From NCBI GenBank assembly GCA_024500155.1, contig CM044858.1:3534001-3598000 (forward strand): DNA of 64,000 nt. The letters run 5' to 3'. The notes under the pieces are model-generated. The model was not told where the DNA came from. It did not search any database and saw only the letters and a list, made by a program, of their open reading frames with translations. Origin of the DNA: Chenopodium formosanum. Its lineage: Eukaryota > Streptophyta > Magnoliopsida > Caryophyllales > Amaranthaceae. Position 1 is the first letter of the stretch, and every line of letters starts with the position of its first letter. Made by a program: the position numbers and the translations under genes. Shown in pieces: positions 1 to 12,282 of the stretch.

Positions 1-1806
1 AGCTGATAAGAAGCAGGTAGAGTTCCTTAAGCACCAGAGTTAAAACATACAGGGGAAAGAGGAGGAGCTGAGAGGAGTTACCCTTCTTCAAGGCATATCA
101 CACGAGAGTTTGTTGCAAGATTTCTGTCTGTCAGCCATTTTTTCAAGTTGGGGGATAGGATTCTGTGCTTCCTTGTAGACACAAGCCTGCTCTCAACTAT
201 TAGGGGAACGATTCTACATCCGCATCCAGCTTTTACCAAAATTCGAATGCCTGAATTTTTATCAGATATGTAGAAGTCTGTAGAGAGCCTCTGTAAAAAA
301 ATTATTCATTTCAAACATTAATAAAAAAGACGATATCTGAAGTTAGAACTTAGTAGATTTTATTTGATTACTTGGATTAAGGTACTCGGACAGGGTTATG
401 TTTCAAGTGTTACACTCTACAGAAACTAATGATTCTGCTCCACAATGGAGTCTGAGTATTAAATCACCCTTTGTAGTTGTAGACTTCAAGCAGCAAGAGA
501 ACCAAAAGAAGGCCAGGCATACCTAGGTTGCTACAACTTACAAGCCGGATTAATTACTCTTAGAGGAAATAAGTAAAATCTTGCAGAGAAAAGGTGTCTA
601 TGGGACCAAAAAACAACATCATTCTAAATTTCTAACTAACAGCAGGAAGGAGATTCATGGACTTTAATGATAGAATAAATTATCAAATCGCGACATTCAC
701 CCACCGAAGTAAAATTATTGGTAGTTCAACTTCAACTATATGGATACTTTCTCCCAATTTTGACCTTTCCATGAGTAATGTGTAAGGTAAAGTCCTTACT
801 TTGCCATAACTAAAGAGTGTATCTTCAACGGGGACACGAACTCAATTCGCTACCAGGTGGTGTTAAAATGTTAAATTAGCCCAAGAGTACCCATTCGCAT
901 GTCTCAAATAACAAGTAAATCTGGAGGAGTCAGGACACAAAACAACTGACTAATGTGGTCACCTTAAGTACCCTTGTCGAATCCTTGTAACCCAGATGAA
1001 ACTTGACACAACAATGTGGACTAAAATAATGTGAAATCATACAATAGCTAAGTGTAATATATACCCCAATGCGATTAACATAAAACATGGTGAGATGATC
1101 ATTTGATATAGTCGCACAATGTAGAACAGAAGTACAGAACATTAGACCAGTTAAATGAAAATGTAGAAAATCTAAACACAGTAATTTACCTCAGAAAAAG
1201 CTAATCTCCAAAGAAAGCATGGCTGTTTAAGATTGAAAGCCTTGAATCCAAATCCTTGATATTCATACAAAAGCGTAGACGTATAAACACATCCACCAAC
1301 ATTTTCATATGACGATTCTAATGATACTTCACCGCACGAAACTGGCTGACATCAACACAACACTACTATTAAACATTCAGATTCTACCACAGTACATTGT
1401 AATTAACTTACCCACAAAATACCCAAATCAAAATTAAAACAAAAGAATCAAACCCATCAAAAATACAACAAAGTAAGTGAAATGTAATTACCCCAGTAAT
1501 CTTGACAAGCTGCCCATGTCGGGCGAGGCGGAGGTCGGAGGCAGGAAAGGAGCGCAGGAATAAAAGAAGCGAGGTGTTACGGCGGAAGGAGACCGCATTC
1601 CAGATTATAAAGGCGGCAACAATGGCGGAAAGTGAAAGCAAAGCAAGGAATAATAAAGCATTTTTAACTTCAAGAAGGATAAAAAGGGAAACACTAAAAC
1701 CAATTACAAACAGAAAGATTAGAATAAGAATAGATGTTCTTGGGATAGAAATGTAATAATGTGTATTTGCATCTGAAGAGGAAGAACAAGAGGAGATGGC
1801 ATTCAT
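1..1806 (-). CDS. At1g16860-like membrane protein (partial, runs off left edge)
   Basis: Three exons read on the minus strand: 1806-1492, 1345-1190 and 290-82, each bounded by GT/AG and joined in phase 0, about 226 residues so far. Exon 1 encodes two hydrophobic membrane segments (about residues 25-48 and 52-72), then the family motif DLRLARHGQLVKITG. Exon 2 gives CGEVSLESSY and CVYTSTLLYEYQGFG; exon 3 gives DFYISDKNSGIRILVKAG and LSPNLKKWLTDRNL. These align in order with the Arabidopsis At1g16860/At1g78880 family as I recall it. The family has a C-terminal globular region and no established function; old database names mention ubiquitin-specific protease without proof. The start is the ATG at 1806, as the codon before it is GTG. 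The family's long Gly/Ser/Pro N-terminus is absent, so this is a short-type member. Exon 3 ends in phase 2; a possible acceptor at positions 3-4 would put the next exon off the window. Confidence 0.85.
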
Positions 1807-3340
1807 CACTTTTACTGTTTCTCTCTCTCTTTAATTTTTCCTGGGTTTTTGGCTTTTTTGGGTGCTGTTTTTGTTTCTGGGTACTGTGTTTTCTGGAAAA
1901 ACTGCTGCTGGTTTTCAGTAGTGCTGTTAAATGGGTTGTGTTGTCAGAATTCGGACCCCCCGATTACGATGTTACATTCTTCTTCTTATTTAATGGGTCG
2001 GCCCGAATGGTTGTTACATTGGTGGATTGGCCTAACAGTTGACGAGGTCGGCCCACCAAGCAATATGAATTTTGGAGTACAAATATGGGTCATAAATTCA
2101 TGATTGGAGATGAAGTTACATACTTTTTTTGAAGCAAGATGAAGTTACATACTTGATGCTTCACATATATTTGTATTAGTTGTATATGACATTGAGATTG
2201 AAGATGCAATATGCAAAAGGATCTCAAGATGTCATGTTAATCCAAATAAACATACTCACTTGATGTTATTTCTTTGAAAATTAACACAGTTTTTAACCTT
2301 TTATGTGATAATGTTCTCTCAGTCTCATGTAAAAGTTTAATTTCACCCAAAACGCTTGATCCTAAATAAAAGTCTCACTTCGGCTATTATCTTTTATTTA
2401 TCTAGTTTTAATCGATCAAACACACTATTATCTTTCTTGTTCATACACTTCTAAATCTACCTAATTTTACCTATAATTAACTAAATCCCACTATTTTTAT
2501 TTACACCTCCCTAAGAACTTGTGCAAAAGCCAAATAAAGCTTTTATTAGGAACCAAAAGAAATATAACAAAGGGGACATAATTTATTAATAAACTAGTGA
2601 GCTAACCGTAGAGTGATTTAAAAGGAAAAAAAAAATATCACTCGTCAACAAAAGAAAATTGTGGAACCATTCAAAAAAAAAAAAAAAAAGAAAAGAAAAT
2701 TGTGGAACCTATATTTTCAAAGTTATTGTCAAACTAGGGGTACTATTACTTATCTTAGGTTAGTGAGGATACTTTGGACTTTTATAGGATCGGATCTAAT
2801 GAATGATAGTATTATCATTGCTTCGTACAGTATGTGTCATTTTTTTCTTTCTTGATTTAACATCAACACTATCACTTTTTGAATGTCATTAAAGCATGAT
2901 TTGATTATCAACTCATCAGCCTAAAGAAAGAGCACTACCACCACAGTTTTTTTTTTTTTTTTTTTTAATTAGTGAGGTGATATTAAAAACGTGAAGTTAA
3001 TTCCTGCAAAGGAAAAATGAGACGATTTTAATTAGCACATGAAAATGAAAGAACGGTAGTATCACTAGTTGGACGGTAGAAATATGATTTGTGAACATAA
3101 TTTGTAAATGCTAAAATCACTTGTATTGCCGTAGAGTATATACTATGGTGAGATAAACATGAAAAGTCATACAGAGTAAGGAGTCGTCGAATGACCATGG
3201 TTTTTTTATTTGATGTGAGCTAAACTTGTAATTGAGAATTTGTTTCATTTGAAAAATAAAAACAATCAAATTATGCTTCTGAACTTCTAATACTCGTACT
3301 AAAATTAATCAATCACTTGATATTTGATCTTCTAATATGA
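1807..3340. other. intergenic, upstream of the membrane-protein gene
   Basis: Holds the 5' flank of the minus-strand gene ending at 1806 and AT-rich sequence with A/T homopolymers near 2670 and 2947. No gene, repeat pair or structured RNA was recognised. Confidence 0.5.
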
Positions 3341-3345
3341 AAAAA
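3340..3345 (-). terminator. Pol III poly-T terminator of tRNA-Leu
   Basis: A run of six Ts on the minus strand lies one base past the tRNA 3' end, the usual pol III stop. Confidence 0.75.

Positions 3346-3346
<1 letters not shown>

Positions 3347-3425
<79 letters not shown>
3347..3425 (-). tRNA. tRNA-Leu (anticodon UAG)
   Basis: On the minus strand the gene starts GACAGTT and ends AGCTGTC, a 7-bp acceptor stem with one T-G wobble. The A box appears as GGCCGAGTGG, the anticodon arm as CCAGA-TTTAGGC-TCTGG with anticodon TAG, and the T arm as GTGGGTTCAAATCCCAC, which contains a consensus B box. The extended variable arm fits class II leucine tRNA. It has no intron. Six Ts follow directly on the minus strand and would stop RNA polymerase III. 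It decodes CUA leucine codons. Confidence 0.95.
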
Positions 3426-3426
<1 letters not shown>

Positions 3427-3481
3427 GAGTTGACATTTCTAAGTATGTTTATTAATAGTACATACAATTATCATAATTTAC

Positions 3482-3514
<33 letters not shown>

Positions 3515-3745
3515 CGGAAAAAAAAAAAAATAAAATAAAAAAAATTGTAAATTTACAAAAAATTTTAAAAGGAAATGTTATGATAGTGGATCTATGTTTA
3601 TAGTCCTCGATACATCCATTGTTTTGGCTAATAGTGGGCCTTATTTTCTTTGGCAATGTCAATTCATCTTTGTCCTTCCCTAGTTTCTAGTACTTGTGCT
3701 ACCAACTGTATTTACTTACTCACCTACCCTCCTTCCTATGAAATA
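3426..3745. repeat. A-rich low-complexity stretch beside the tRNA
   Basis: Long A tracts around 3481-3545 lie just upstream of the tRNA gene. Nothing else was recognised. Confidence 0.6.
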
Positions 3746-3747
3746 CA

Positions 3748-4195
3748 AAGGAGTGTTTGTTTAATGTTTAGGGTGATAATATAGGGAGGATGTGTGATTG
3801 TGTGAAAAATAAGAGAGAAGAGATGGATAACACATCTAGTGGTTTGATTAGTTAGAATTACATGTAGACTTTAGGGGTAAGAACAACTATCGAATAAAAC
3901 TCCCTCTTATCCCACTGATTGTTGTATACTAGGGGATTGGACGTGGTGTAAAATGGAGGGATAAGAAATTATGAATTGGAAAGGATAAATCTACCTTTAA
4001 TTATAAAAAGGAGGAGAAAAAAAAAGTTTGTATAGGCAAATTCAATAATTTAATCACCAATAATTTCAATCATATTTGCAACTCTTGCATAATATGGATG
4101 AACACTTAATTTATTCTTATCACTTCCCAACCATTTTCTATCATTATTCATTCTTATCCCTTTTATTCTTGTTCATCATACGGAGTACCAAACGT
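3748..4195. mobile_element. possible degraded Harbinger-like MITE
   Basis: The left side reads GGAGTGTTTGTTTAATG. The right side, reverse complemented, reads GGGACGTTTGGTACTCCG. These resemble each other and the GGG-TGTTTGG ends of Tourist/Harbinger MITEs. The inner flanks (TAGGGTGATAA and TTCTTATCCC) also look loosely complementary. No clean TSD was found. Confidence 0.3.
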
Positions 4196-4199
4196 CCCA

Positions 4200-6242
4200 T
4201 TAGAGCTTCAATTGTGAAAGAGAGAGGGAAAGAAAACTAATGGTGTTGGCGTGATCATCATTAATTAGGGAATTTAAGTTATAAACTAATTTATAATTAA
4301 TTAGGGTATTTAAGTTATAGACCAAATTTGAGGATTTCTGAATCATGGAGATATTTTGGCTGTTTTGTGAAGCCTAAGGGGTATCATCACAAGTAACAAT
4401 ATTTCTAAACCTTTATTTATTTATTTATTGATGTTTGAACACCCATAATATTAATGTTTATTTTGCTATCTATCAAAACTAATACTCCATTTGTATTATT
4501 GATTAAAACTGAATTTAATAAACCAAAAAAGTTTTTTTAATCATTTGTAATTTGGTATGTATTTTATTATTTTTTTTTCCCTATGTTCACTTGAGTGTTG
4601 CCAATTAAAATTATACGGAGTATTTACTAATAAAAGGTTCTTTAACTTTCAACTGACCATTATTTTTATTACATGAGTGGTATGAGATCAGTAATTCATT
4701 TTACTTTGTATTAAAGATGAAGAGGAAATAGTCTTAAATTACCTTATTTTAAAAATAGCACACATCATGCATTAAGGGTTAGCAAAATTGATTTAGCCAG
4801 CTGGTTTATGTTCCTAGAATGATCAATTAAATTATGGTATATAGCACTATCAAAATAACATTAATATTGAAAGAAGGGTCAACAATTCGATTTGCTTACA
4901 TAACATGATGTTCATCCAACAACAAAATGTGTCCTATCTTAGGGAACGGGCAACTGGGTTAGTTAGTCAAAAATATGTGATGTTATATATATGCTGTTTT
5001 CAATACAAACACCATAGATTAGAAAACATTGGTACTTTGCTACCTAGATTGTAATATTTCCTATGTTTATTTTTTTAATCTATTTTTCATTTTGGGGTGG
5101 TTTTATTCAAGGTACCTATTTTCTATCCTTGAAAAATACTACGGACTTACGGAGTACTTTTTAGTGTCTTAACCCTTACCATACACAGTCTACAGAATTT
5201 ATCTGTTTTTTTACTTAATCTCTTTTACTTTATTCACTTTTTTTTCCTTGTATTTACTAGGTTCCTGGATCAAAGCTTACGAAAGTTGAACCAATTTTAG
5301 AAAATGCTGTAAAAAAATTTGGCGAAAGTGGCTAGATTTTGTGTATGCGAACAATGTGATTGAGGTAGATAAACTAGATTAAAAGCATGGGTCTTGTTCA
5401 TCCTTACTTTATCTTTTACAAAAAACTGTCCTTTGGGACTTTTATCTTCATGATAAAAGAGTTGTGCTTCTCATTCATCATCTTTGTTTTTAAAGGTCGG
5501 TATGTTGGTGGATTGGTCAGTTGATGATTTGTGGTGATTTGAGGGACGGCAGTTGTCCTTGTTATGGGCTCATTTTCTCTCTAGTGTTTTGCCTTAAAAG
5601 GTGTACTTTCCCTCTTCTCCCACACTACATCGACTTTTTTAATTTTTTTTTAAATTTTTGATGATTTCTTACACTCAACTCGAAACTACTTTCTCGATTA
5701 TCAAAAACACGTTTGATTAATTTTAAAATCAAATGAAAAATTAGAAAACTCGAGATGTTGAAACTATAAGATTTGACTTAGCTACTTGTTACAGAGTACT
5801 AAATAAAGAAGCAAAGATCAAGTATATTTACTGTTTCCCGTCAAAAAATAGTTTGTTGTTGCGTGTGGTCTGAATATGTTTACGTTTAAGTGAAGCTACA
5901 TGACTAATCTATCATCCTCCGGTGCTTATACCCTCCTCAACTCCCCCATTGTTTTATTCATGACTCGTACCTCTACCTTGTATGAATATGTACATAACGG
6001 GCGCATGTGCTTAGAGTGAGCTAAATTATTCTAGCTAGCGCACAGCCTAAGCTATCACGGTTGCATCATTTTACTCCTTTCCCTAGCTAATGCTTACAAT
6101 GTACAATAACACTCACAACAAGCACAAGCACAACCTAACATGAATCTTGCCGCTAGAAGGATTAAAAAGAGGTTCAGATGTACACAACTTCATCCCGAGC
6201 AAATTGATTATTATCCTAGTAATAGACGTACTTATTGATCAT
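4200..6242. other. intergenic, downstream of the HD-Zip gene
   Basis: AT-rich sequence containing ACGGAGTA words at 4615 and 5149 and T-rich stretches. It includes the 3' flank of the minus-strand HD-Zip gene, with AATAAG just past the stop. No gene was seen. Confidence 0.5.
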
Positions 6243-7212
6243 TCAAGACCAAAAATCCCACCATTGACAACTATCAACAGCTTGATCAAACAGCCCATCA
6301 GGGCGAAGGTCATCCCAGCCTTCGCCCGATGTTAATGAACCATCAACTGGTTGTACCATTGTTAATATATCAGTTTCTTCTTCCATCCCGAAATAATTCG
6401 TGTTTTCACTCGATCCTTCATCTGATAAGATGCTGCAAGCTCCATATTCTGATCCTTCTAAAGATAACGCTGGTTTTGCTTCACATTCATTCCTCTTTTT
6501 TGTATTATGATTATTAATATTAATTTCACTCTCTGATTTCTCATCTTCTGGTTGACTTTTAATAATGCCGTTTGTCACATCTTTTGTGTTGTAACACTTT
6601 CTCTCTACTTGATTCTTCTCTGCTTCATCTTTCAACTTTTGCAACTGCAAAATTAGCAACACAAAACGTTAATTTCAATCTAACATAAATTTCTACTTGA
6701 TAGAAAATATGTAAATATTCTTGGTATTTGCTAGTGTGCATTAGTGCAAACTAGATCGTGATCGATTTTATATCTCAAAAAAATTATAATTTGTATTACT
6801 CCGTTACTCTAAAATTAATTGTCACGTTGATAGTGGGAAAATAAATAATATATACCTGAACAACAAGAGATTGTTTCTCCTTCTTAAGGTCCTCGAATCG
6901 TTTAGCAAGAGAGTTGTAATTGGACTTCAAGGTGCTATATTCTTTCTCAAGTTGCTTAGACTTGTATCGAGCTCGTTTGTTTTGGAACCAAATAGCAACT
7001 TGGCGCGGTTGCAACCCGAGCTCTCGAGCCACTTGGACCTTCTTCTTAGGCTCTAGTTTAGTCTCATTTTCGAATATCGATTCGAGTGACTTGACTTGTT
7101 CATCAGTAAACCTTCTCTTGTTCATCATCTTGGATTTCTTTGAATTTGGGAGTGAATTTATGCAACTAAATACATCGGAGGGTGAGTAGTAATCCCCATC
7201 ATCAAACATCAT
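6243..7212 (-). CDS. HD-Zip class I transcription factor, ATHB7/ATHB12-like
   Basis: Two exons on the minus strand, 7212-6856 and 6644-6243, joined in phase 0 at CAG|GTATAT and TTGCAG|TTG. The product has 252 residues. A homeodomain spans about residues 32-88 (RRFTDEQVKSLESIF, then LQPRQVAIWFQNKRAR). It runs directly into a leucine zipper with leucines every seventh residue (QLEKEYSTL, NSL, FEDL, QSL, QKL), crossing the intron. The C-terminus is acidic and ends WWDFWS, as in ATHB7/ATHB12 of the gamma group. That group acts as ABA- and drought-induced nuclear regulators binding pseudopalindromic CAAT(A/T)ATTG sites as dimers. An oddity is RARYKSKQ where the family nearly always has RARWK(S/T)KQ. 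The start is the first of two adjacent ATGs; the second would give nearly the same protein. Confidence 0.95.
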
Positions 7213-7235
7213 TTTTACAAAAGAAATAAAAATTA

Positions 7236-7256
7236 TAGGAGTATATATAAAAAATC
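7236..7256 (-). promoter_or_regulatory. TATA-like element of the HD-Zip gene
   Basis: The minus strand reads TTTTTTATATATACTCC about 30-45 bases before the ATG, which would make a very short leader. A second A/T element lies near 7370-7385, so the active TATA box is uncertain. Confidence 0.4.
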
Positions 7257-7259
7257 GAT

Positions 7260-7649
7260 CTTGTATAATTGAATTGGGGAGATATAAATATATATAGATC
7301 GAGTGGTATATATTTGAGAGCTAGGCTAGTAGTATGTATTATTAGTTGTGTTTATGATGGTACAAACAAAGTTTTTATATTATTACACGACCTTCGTTTG
7401 AGGGAGGTCCTTCATTTTTAGGTCCATGAAATATCATTTTTATAAATATAGAAAAGCCAATAAGGTATGGTAACGTGTGGTACTTTTCTTCTAGTGCCTT
7501 GTAAAAGTTGTCCATATTCTTCCATCTCTAACTCTTTTTTTCTTCCCTCTTTTTTTAATTTTTCTTATTTTACTTTATTTTAGGTTTTCTCTTTATTAAT
7601 TTACTTATTCACCTTACTCACGTTTAAAAGGCTTTGCTTGAAGAATTTC

Positions 7650-7681
<32 letters not shown>

Positions 7682-9850
7682 GGAATGAGTTAAGTTACTC
7701 CATGCTACGTTTGTTCACACATTAAGAAAACTTAAGAGGAGGCTAGATGTGATACAATCAGATCGATATCATGTTTTAATTATAGAGTAAATTATTGTGT
7801 TACCAACAGAAAGTGTATGCAATTGATGTACAGGGTAAAATTGATGTGTACAATCAAAACAATATCAACCAATCGACGTTTAAAATTTACTTTTTTTTTT
7901 TTTTTTTTTTTGTTACAATTATCTTACAAATCACTTTGTATGTTATAAGTAGTGAAATGTGAATGACTGACTTCGTATTTTAAAATCCACCGGTTTAAAT
8001 AGGTGGTACGTTTTATATTTGAATATTATATACCATAAAAAGATGATTAGATAAACAAGTTAGCGGCTACCGTCATGGGTTTCAATTCTTCAAAGGTCTG
8101 TCTTGATCAGGTGATGAGGGCGTTGGAGACGTGAACCACGCAAAGAAATGAAATAGAGTATGCTTAAATTTGTATTCATACACTTGGACCATGTGTTACT
8201 TTACATGCTTCTACTAACTTGCTGGATAACTTTGCAAGTTGGGGACGGCCTATTTTGTCCTAAATATATGAGATTCATCTTTAAATTTTTCATTAATCAT
8301 TATGTAGTTTGAATTTTAAGATCTAAATTTTATATGACATGCAACTAAATTACATAACTATTCTTTATTGAATTTAATTGGAGACTTGATTCATGTCTTT
8401 AGCTTAGCTTATATATAATGAGCTTGTGTCTTTCACATGCATGAATATCTGTTATGAGGTGTTTTTCTTTGTTGGAAATGCAATAAAGAGCGATAATTTT
8501 TATCCCAATTTACTCGTATGTTTTTGGCCATGTTTATAAAATGGAATGAAAACTATGGTGAGCTAGATAATCGGAATTGAGGACTTCATTTTCCATTGTT
8601 TTCGGAGTATTACAGGGGGGGAGTTAATTCAAAATGAGAATTGCGAATAAAATTAATGAGTACGTAATGTATTGTTATAAATTTTTTTTTTAAAAAGAAA
8701 AGGAAAAAGAATTGGTGAAGTATATATAAAAATAATATTGTTAACTATTTTTCCGTATTTCATAATATATTCTGCACTTATTCGCGTCAACAAACACACC
8801 TAACAAGAGATTGACTATATACTTCCACGGAGTATGAATTTCAAATTACCAAAAATCCATAATTCATAAAATTTCATTCATTAGACACAACATACATCAT
8901 ATCTCGTTAGATACATGTAGTAGCTTGTCTGAGTTGTCTCACACTCTCACATTAGCATTGTTTAAAATGAAGTAATATACTTCGTAGTTGATAGGAGAAA
9001 ACGCTCTCTCTAGTAATTTGAGCTTGTTGGAAGTCAGTAGCTTATCATAATCAAGGCTAAAGACATTTTGACACCTCTAAACCTTGCGCATACGACTGTC
9101 TATACAATGAGTAGTAATACTAGTTCTCCCCTACTTTTAGTAACAACTAACCACCATAATTAAATAATACATCTATTTCAACATGATAAGTTATAATAAA
9201 TTTTTAGTCAAAACTTGCAGTTTTGACAATTGATTCGTCAAATTAGTAAGCTACATATATGTAAGAACTAACGTTATGACCATAATCTTATTTTGTTAAG
9301 TTAACACCATACCTACAACTTCAATTTCCTTAGGTTATTTCAAGAACTTTCGACATCAAAGAAATAAATATCAAATCTCTCAGCACAATTCTAGAAACAC
9401 TTGTATAACATTTTAAAGATTTTCCTTAAAAATATTTTTTTTGAAAAAAAAAACCATCAATAGTGATATCTGATGAACGTTAATCAAGTATTGTTAATGT
9501 TGATCGACATATGATTTTGTCATGTCTTTTTTAAAATATTACTAATCTAAGTCTCTCATTAAAGCAGCAAATCATCGGACTAGACTATCCACCCAAAATT
9601 TGTCCTTCTTTAGCCATAGCCTCTACTAGTGCTTTGGTGCGGCAACTAGACTACGAGTATTCTAATCATATAATTGTGGTGTGTTTTAGAAACTTTATCT
9701 TTCTTGTTTACGCTAAACACAAGTAAAGATTAATGTTTTGAATTGTTCCACACATTAATAACATTACATACTGTAAATTATGATTATGAATTATTATGAT
9801 GTTATTAAAAACATTAATGACAATTAAGAGAGAAAAACCAGATCTACTAT
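7260..9850. other. upstream region of the HD-Zip gene
   Basis: AT-rich, with T homopolymers near 7651-7681 and 7891-7911 and an ACGGAGTA word at 8827. No gene or complete transposon was recognised. Confidence 0.5.
7471..7480. promoter_or_regulatory. ABRE-like ACGTG site in the HD-Zip promoter
   Basis: TAACGTGTGG contains the ACGTG core recognised by ABF/AREB bZIP factors, about 260 bases upstream of the ATG. It fits the ABA induction known for ATHB7/12, but a single core is weak evidence. Confidence 0.35.
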
Positions 9851-9859
9851 AGCAGTGAG

Positions 9860-10190
9860 GCCTAGGAACATGTGTCTGTCAAGCTGTCAGGCATCACCCA
9901 ACAGTTCTGTGACACATGTGCAACTCAATGCATTGTATCTCCTACTGTTGTCGTTTTCGTTTTTTTATTTTTATTTTAATTATGAACAAGGGTCCCACAA
10001 TGTGACGTGGCGCCAAATCCATGGATCCAATTACTAAACAGTATTGGACTTGTAGACTCCACAGTACACGTGTCAGTTATGAGAGTAAAGACGGTAAACA
10101 TAAAAATCAGTCATGTGGGGACCACCTCATGAATTGTACGCATGTCTCATTGTCATAACCTAAGATCTTATGTCGGCGTGCCACGTGGTG
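9860..10190. promoter_or_regulatory. cluster of G-box/ABRE-type motifs
   Basis: Within 330 bases there are ACATGTGTC (near 9869), GACACATGTG (9911), GACGTGGC (10004), ACACGTGTC (10066) and CCACGTGG (10181). Three have ACGT cores of the ABRE/G-box type. ACATGTGTC recurs near 10400. No gene lies between this and the HD-Zip promoter, so a distal ABA-responsive element is a reasonable inference, or the 5' region of an unrecognised transcript. Confidence 0.45.
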
Positions 10191-11003
10191 TTCGATCTGT
10201 GAAGTTGTAATCTTGTCAATAGTCTACTCTTTTTATTTTTTAATTTTAATATAATAAGTAGAGTAAAAATTGGAGATTTGGATCTAATTAAACAAATAGA
10301 TCTTTTATTATAAAATGATTAAACTAATGTTAACCAATGAGAGAAGAGAGATTTGGAGCAAGACTTTATGTATTAATAAAAAGTTTAAGGAATCTTAAGA
10401 ACATGTGTCAGGTATATGTTTGATGGATTAAAAATAATAATAAATCATGTCAATTTCATCTTGGGAAGGCGTCGTCACGTAGCAATTTATCTTTTTGTTA
10501 TTGTACGATTATAATCGATTATTGGCAGTTGGACGGTTTAGATTAAAAGATCAATTATTCTTAATTAATTCATGTAATATTTCATAATCAATACGACTAT
10601 TTGATGATTAAAACTTTACAGTATTTCATCATTTGACGGCGCCTTGTTTTGACAATTAGAGCCAAATTACGGAGTATTATATCGTTAGTTTAATCTTAAG
10701 CCACGCAATTAACTGTGTGATTCAAATGGGTAATCATGTCATTAGTTAAAAAGAGAAACTATGGCATTGAAGTTTGATTTCAGAGGATTTGAGCTAGCAC
10801 CATATATGTCCTGGACAAGTATTTAATTTTAATAACAGAGGATATAATAATTAAGATGCGTATCACTTTTGTATGATATACTACGTAAATTATGGACAGC
10901 AGGACAGGTATTTGATTCATAAATCTTTCAAAGAATATACAGTATGAGTATTAAAAAACAGAAGACCTTGTTATTCAAGTTAGATAATGAAAAGTACAAA
11001 TCA
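10191..11003. other. intergenic
   Basis: AT-rich, with one ACGGAGTA word at 10669. No gene was recognised. Confidence 0.5.
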
Positions 11004-11008
11004 ATTAC

Positions 11009-11419
11009 TGTTTCGGGTGAAAACAATGGGACCTTGTCGAAGGTCCTGAGAAGTGGTGAAGACTGGGCTCGGTCCAAGTGATGTTGGGTCGAGGATTTCC
11101 TGCGCAGCAAACACACGTAAACTAGCCTCGGGGGTGTTGCAAGGCTCCTCCGATGCTAAAGTCAGTACAATGTGTAGAGAAAGAAAGCTATGCAAGAGAA
11201 TTAATTACTTGAGGCTTTTCGTGAATGAATGTAAAATGGTGGAATTGATGGCTTTTATACCTTTGCACATATTGGAGAAGTGGCCTAAGTCCAATGGACT
11301 TGCCACATACGTTTGACTGACCTTGACTTTAGCACTATTAGAGAGTTGAACCTTGACCTTGGGCTTTTAATTGGATCATTTATGGACTGGGCCCAATTGG
11401 ACTAAATTGGACCCACACA
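11009..11419 (-). mobile_element. solo LTR, 411 bp, TSD ATTAC
   Basis: The sequence runs from TGTTTCGGG to CCCACACA and is flanked by ATTAC on both sides (11004-11008 and 11420-11424). The ends are TG...CA. Read on the minus strand it begins TGTGTGGGTCC and contains TGACTTTAGCATCGGAGG, a motif common near the 3' part of plant LTRs, so the minus strand is the likely sense. No internal domain or second LTR is present, which indicates LTR-LTR recombination. The superfamily cannot be set from the LTR alone. Confidence 0.85.
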
Positions 11420-11424
11420 ATTAC

Positions 11425-12033
11425 AAAAAAGAATAAGTAAAACCTAGACTCATCCCTCAATAATTAGGGTATAGTTGTAGATTAAGTGTCAAATACTTTT
11501 TAAAAAATACAATTAATAACTTTAATACGAAGTACTTCTATTATTGTACCTTTTTTTTCCACCCGTTAACCAAACAAGCATTTAGTAAGCTTTTGGGATA
11601 ATATAGAAAATGTACTCATAAAACTTATGATAAATTACCAAAACTTATACCATTATTCATATGTATTAAAATCATATCAAATTTACAGTTACATCACATA
11701 AGATTCAAAGTTACCTCAAATTGGCTGAAAGTTATCCTAAAATTATTCAATATACACTCATATTATTGTAAAACCAATACGTGAATAGTAGTAAATGTTT
11801 TGAAAATATGTAAATAGTGATAAATGTTTAACTATACCGAGTTAAATAGAGGATACTCTGTATATGTTGATGGAGTTGAGCCAAGTTGAAAGTTACAACA
11901 CATGGTTTCCTTTTAGATAGGACAACAATTTTCTACGATTGAATCTTCATTCTTACTAACAACGATGGTTTACCTACCTATTCCATTCGTAATAATAACA
12001 TGAAAATTGTGTATGAAACTTTAATATACACTA
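11425..12033. other. intergenic between two LTR insertions
   Basis: AT-rich single-copy-looking sequence. Nothing was recognised. Confidence 0.5.
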
Positions 12034-12038
12034 CTAGT

Positions 12039-12270
12039 TGAACAAACCCAGATTTGGAGAGAGAAGAAATACAGAGAAGAAGAAAATGGAGAGAAATATT
12101 TGTGAGAATTATAATTAATTTTATTAACTGAAGAAAGAATATATATATACAGGGGAGCTAATACAATAAAGGGTATAACAACCCATAACAAACTTCCTAG
12201 AAATCCGGGAAGTTACAACTAACTTTGGGCAAAATATCTCTAAGAAGATATTTACTGTAATAGCTTAACA
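12039..12270 (-). repeat. 3' LTR of the 5.1-kb Copia element
   Basis: This is a 232-bp copy of the LTR at 16935-17166. It differs by a GAAGAAA/GATGAAA change, a TTACAAC/TTATAAC change and a GGGCAAA/GGGAAAA change. Confidence 0.95.
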
Positions 12271-12282
12271 CCCCCCCCCCTC
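12271..12282 (-). promoter_or_regulatory. polypurine tract of the Copia element
   Basis: The minus strand reads GAGGGGGGGGGG immediately before the 3' LTR, the plus-strand priming site for reverse transcription. It overlaps the TGA that ends the last pol segment. Confidence 0.85.

Noticed and set aside
1502..1756. An 84-codon plus-strand frame
   Set aside because: It is the antisense shadow of exon 1 of the At1g16860-like gene.
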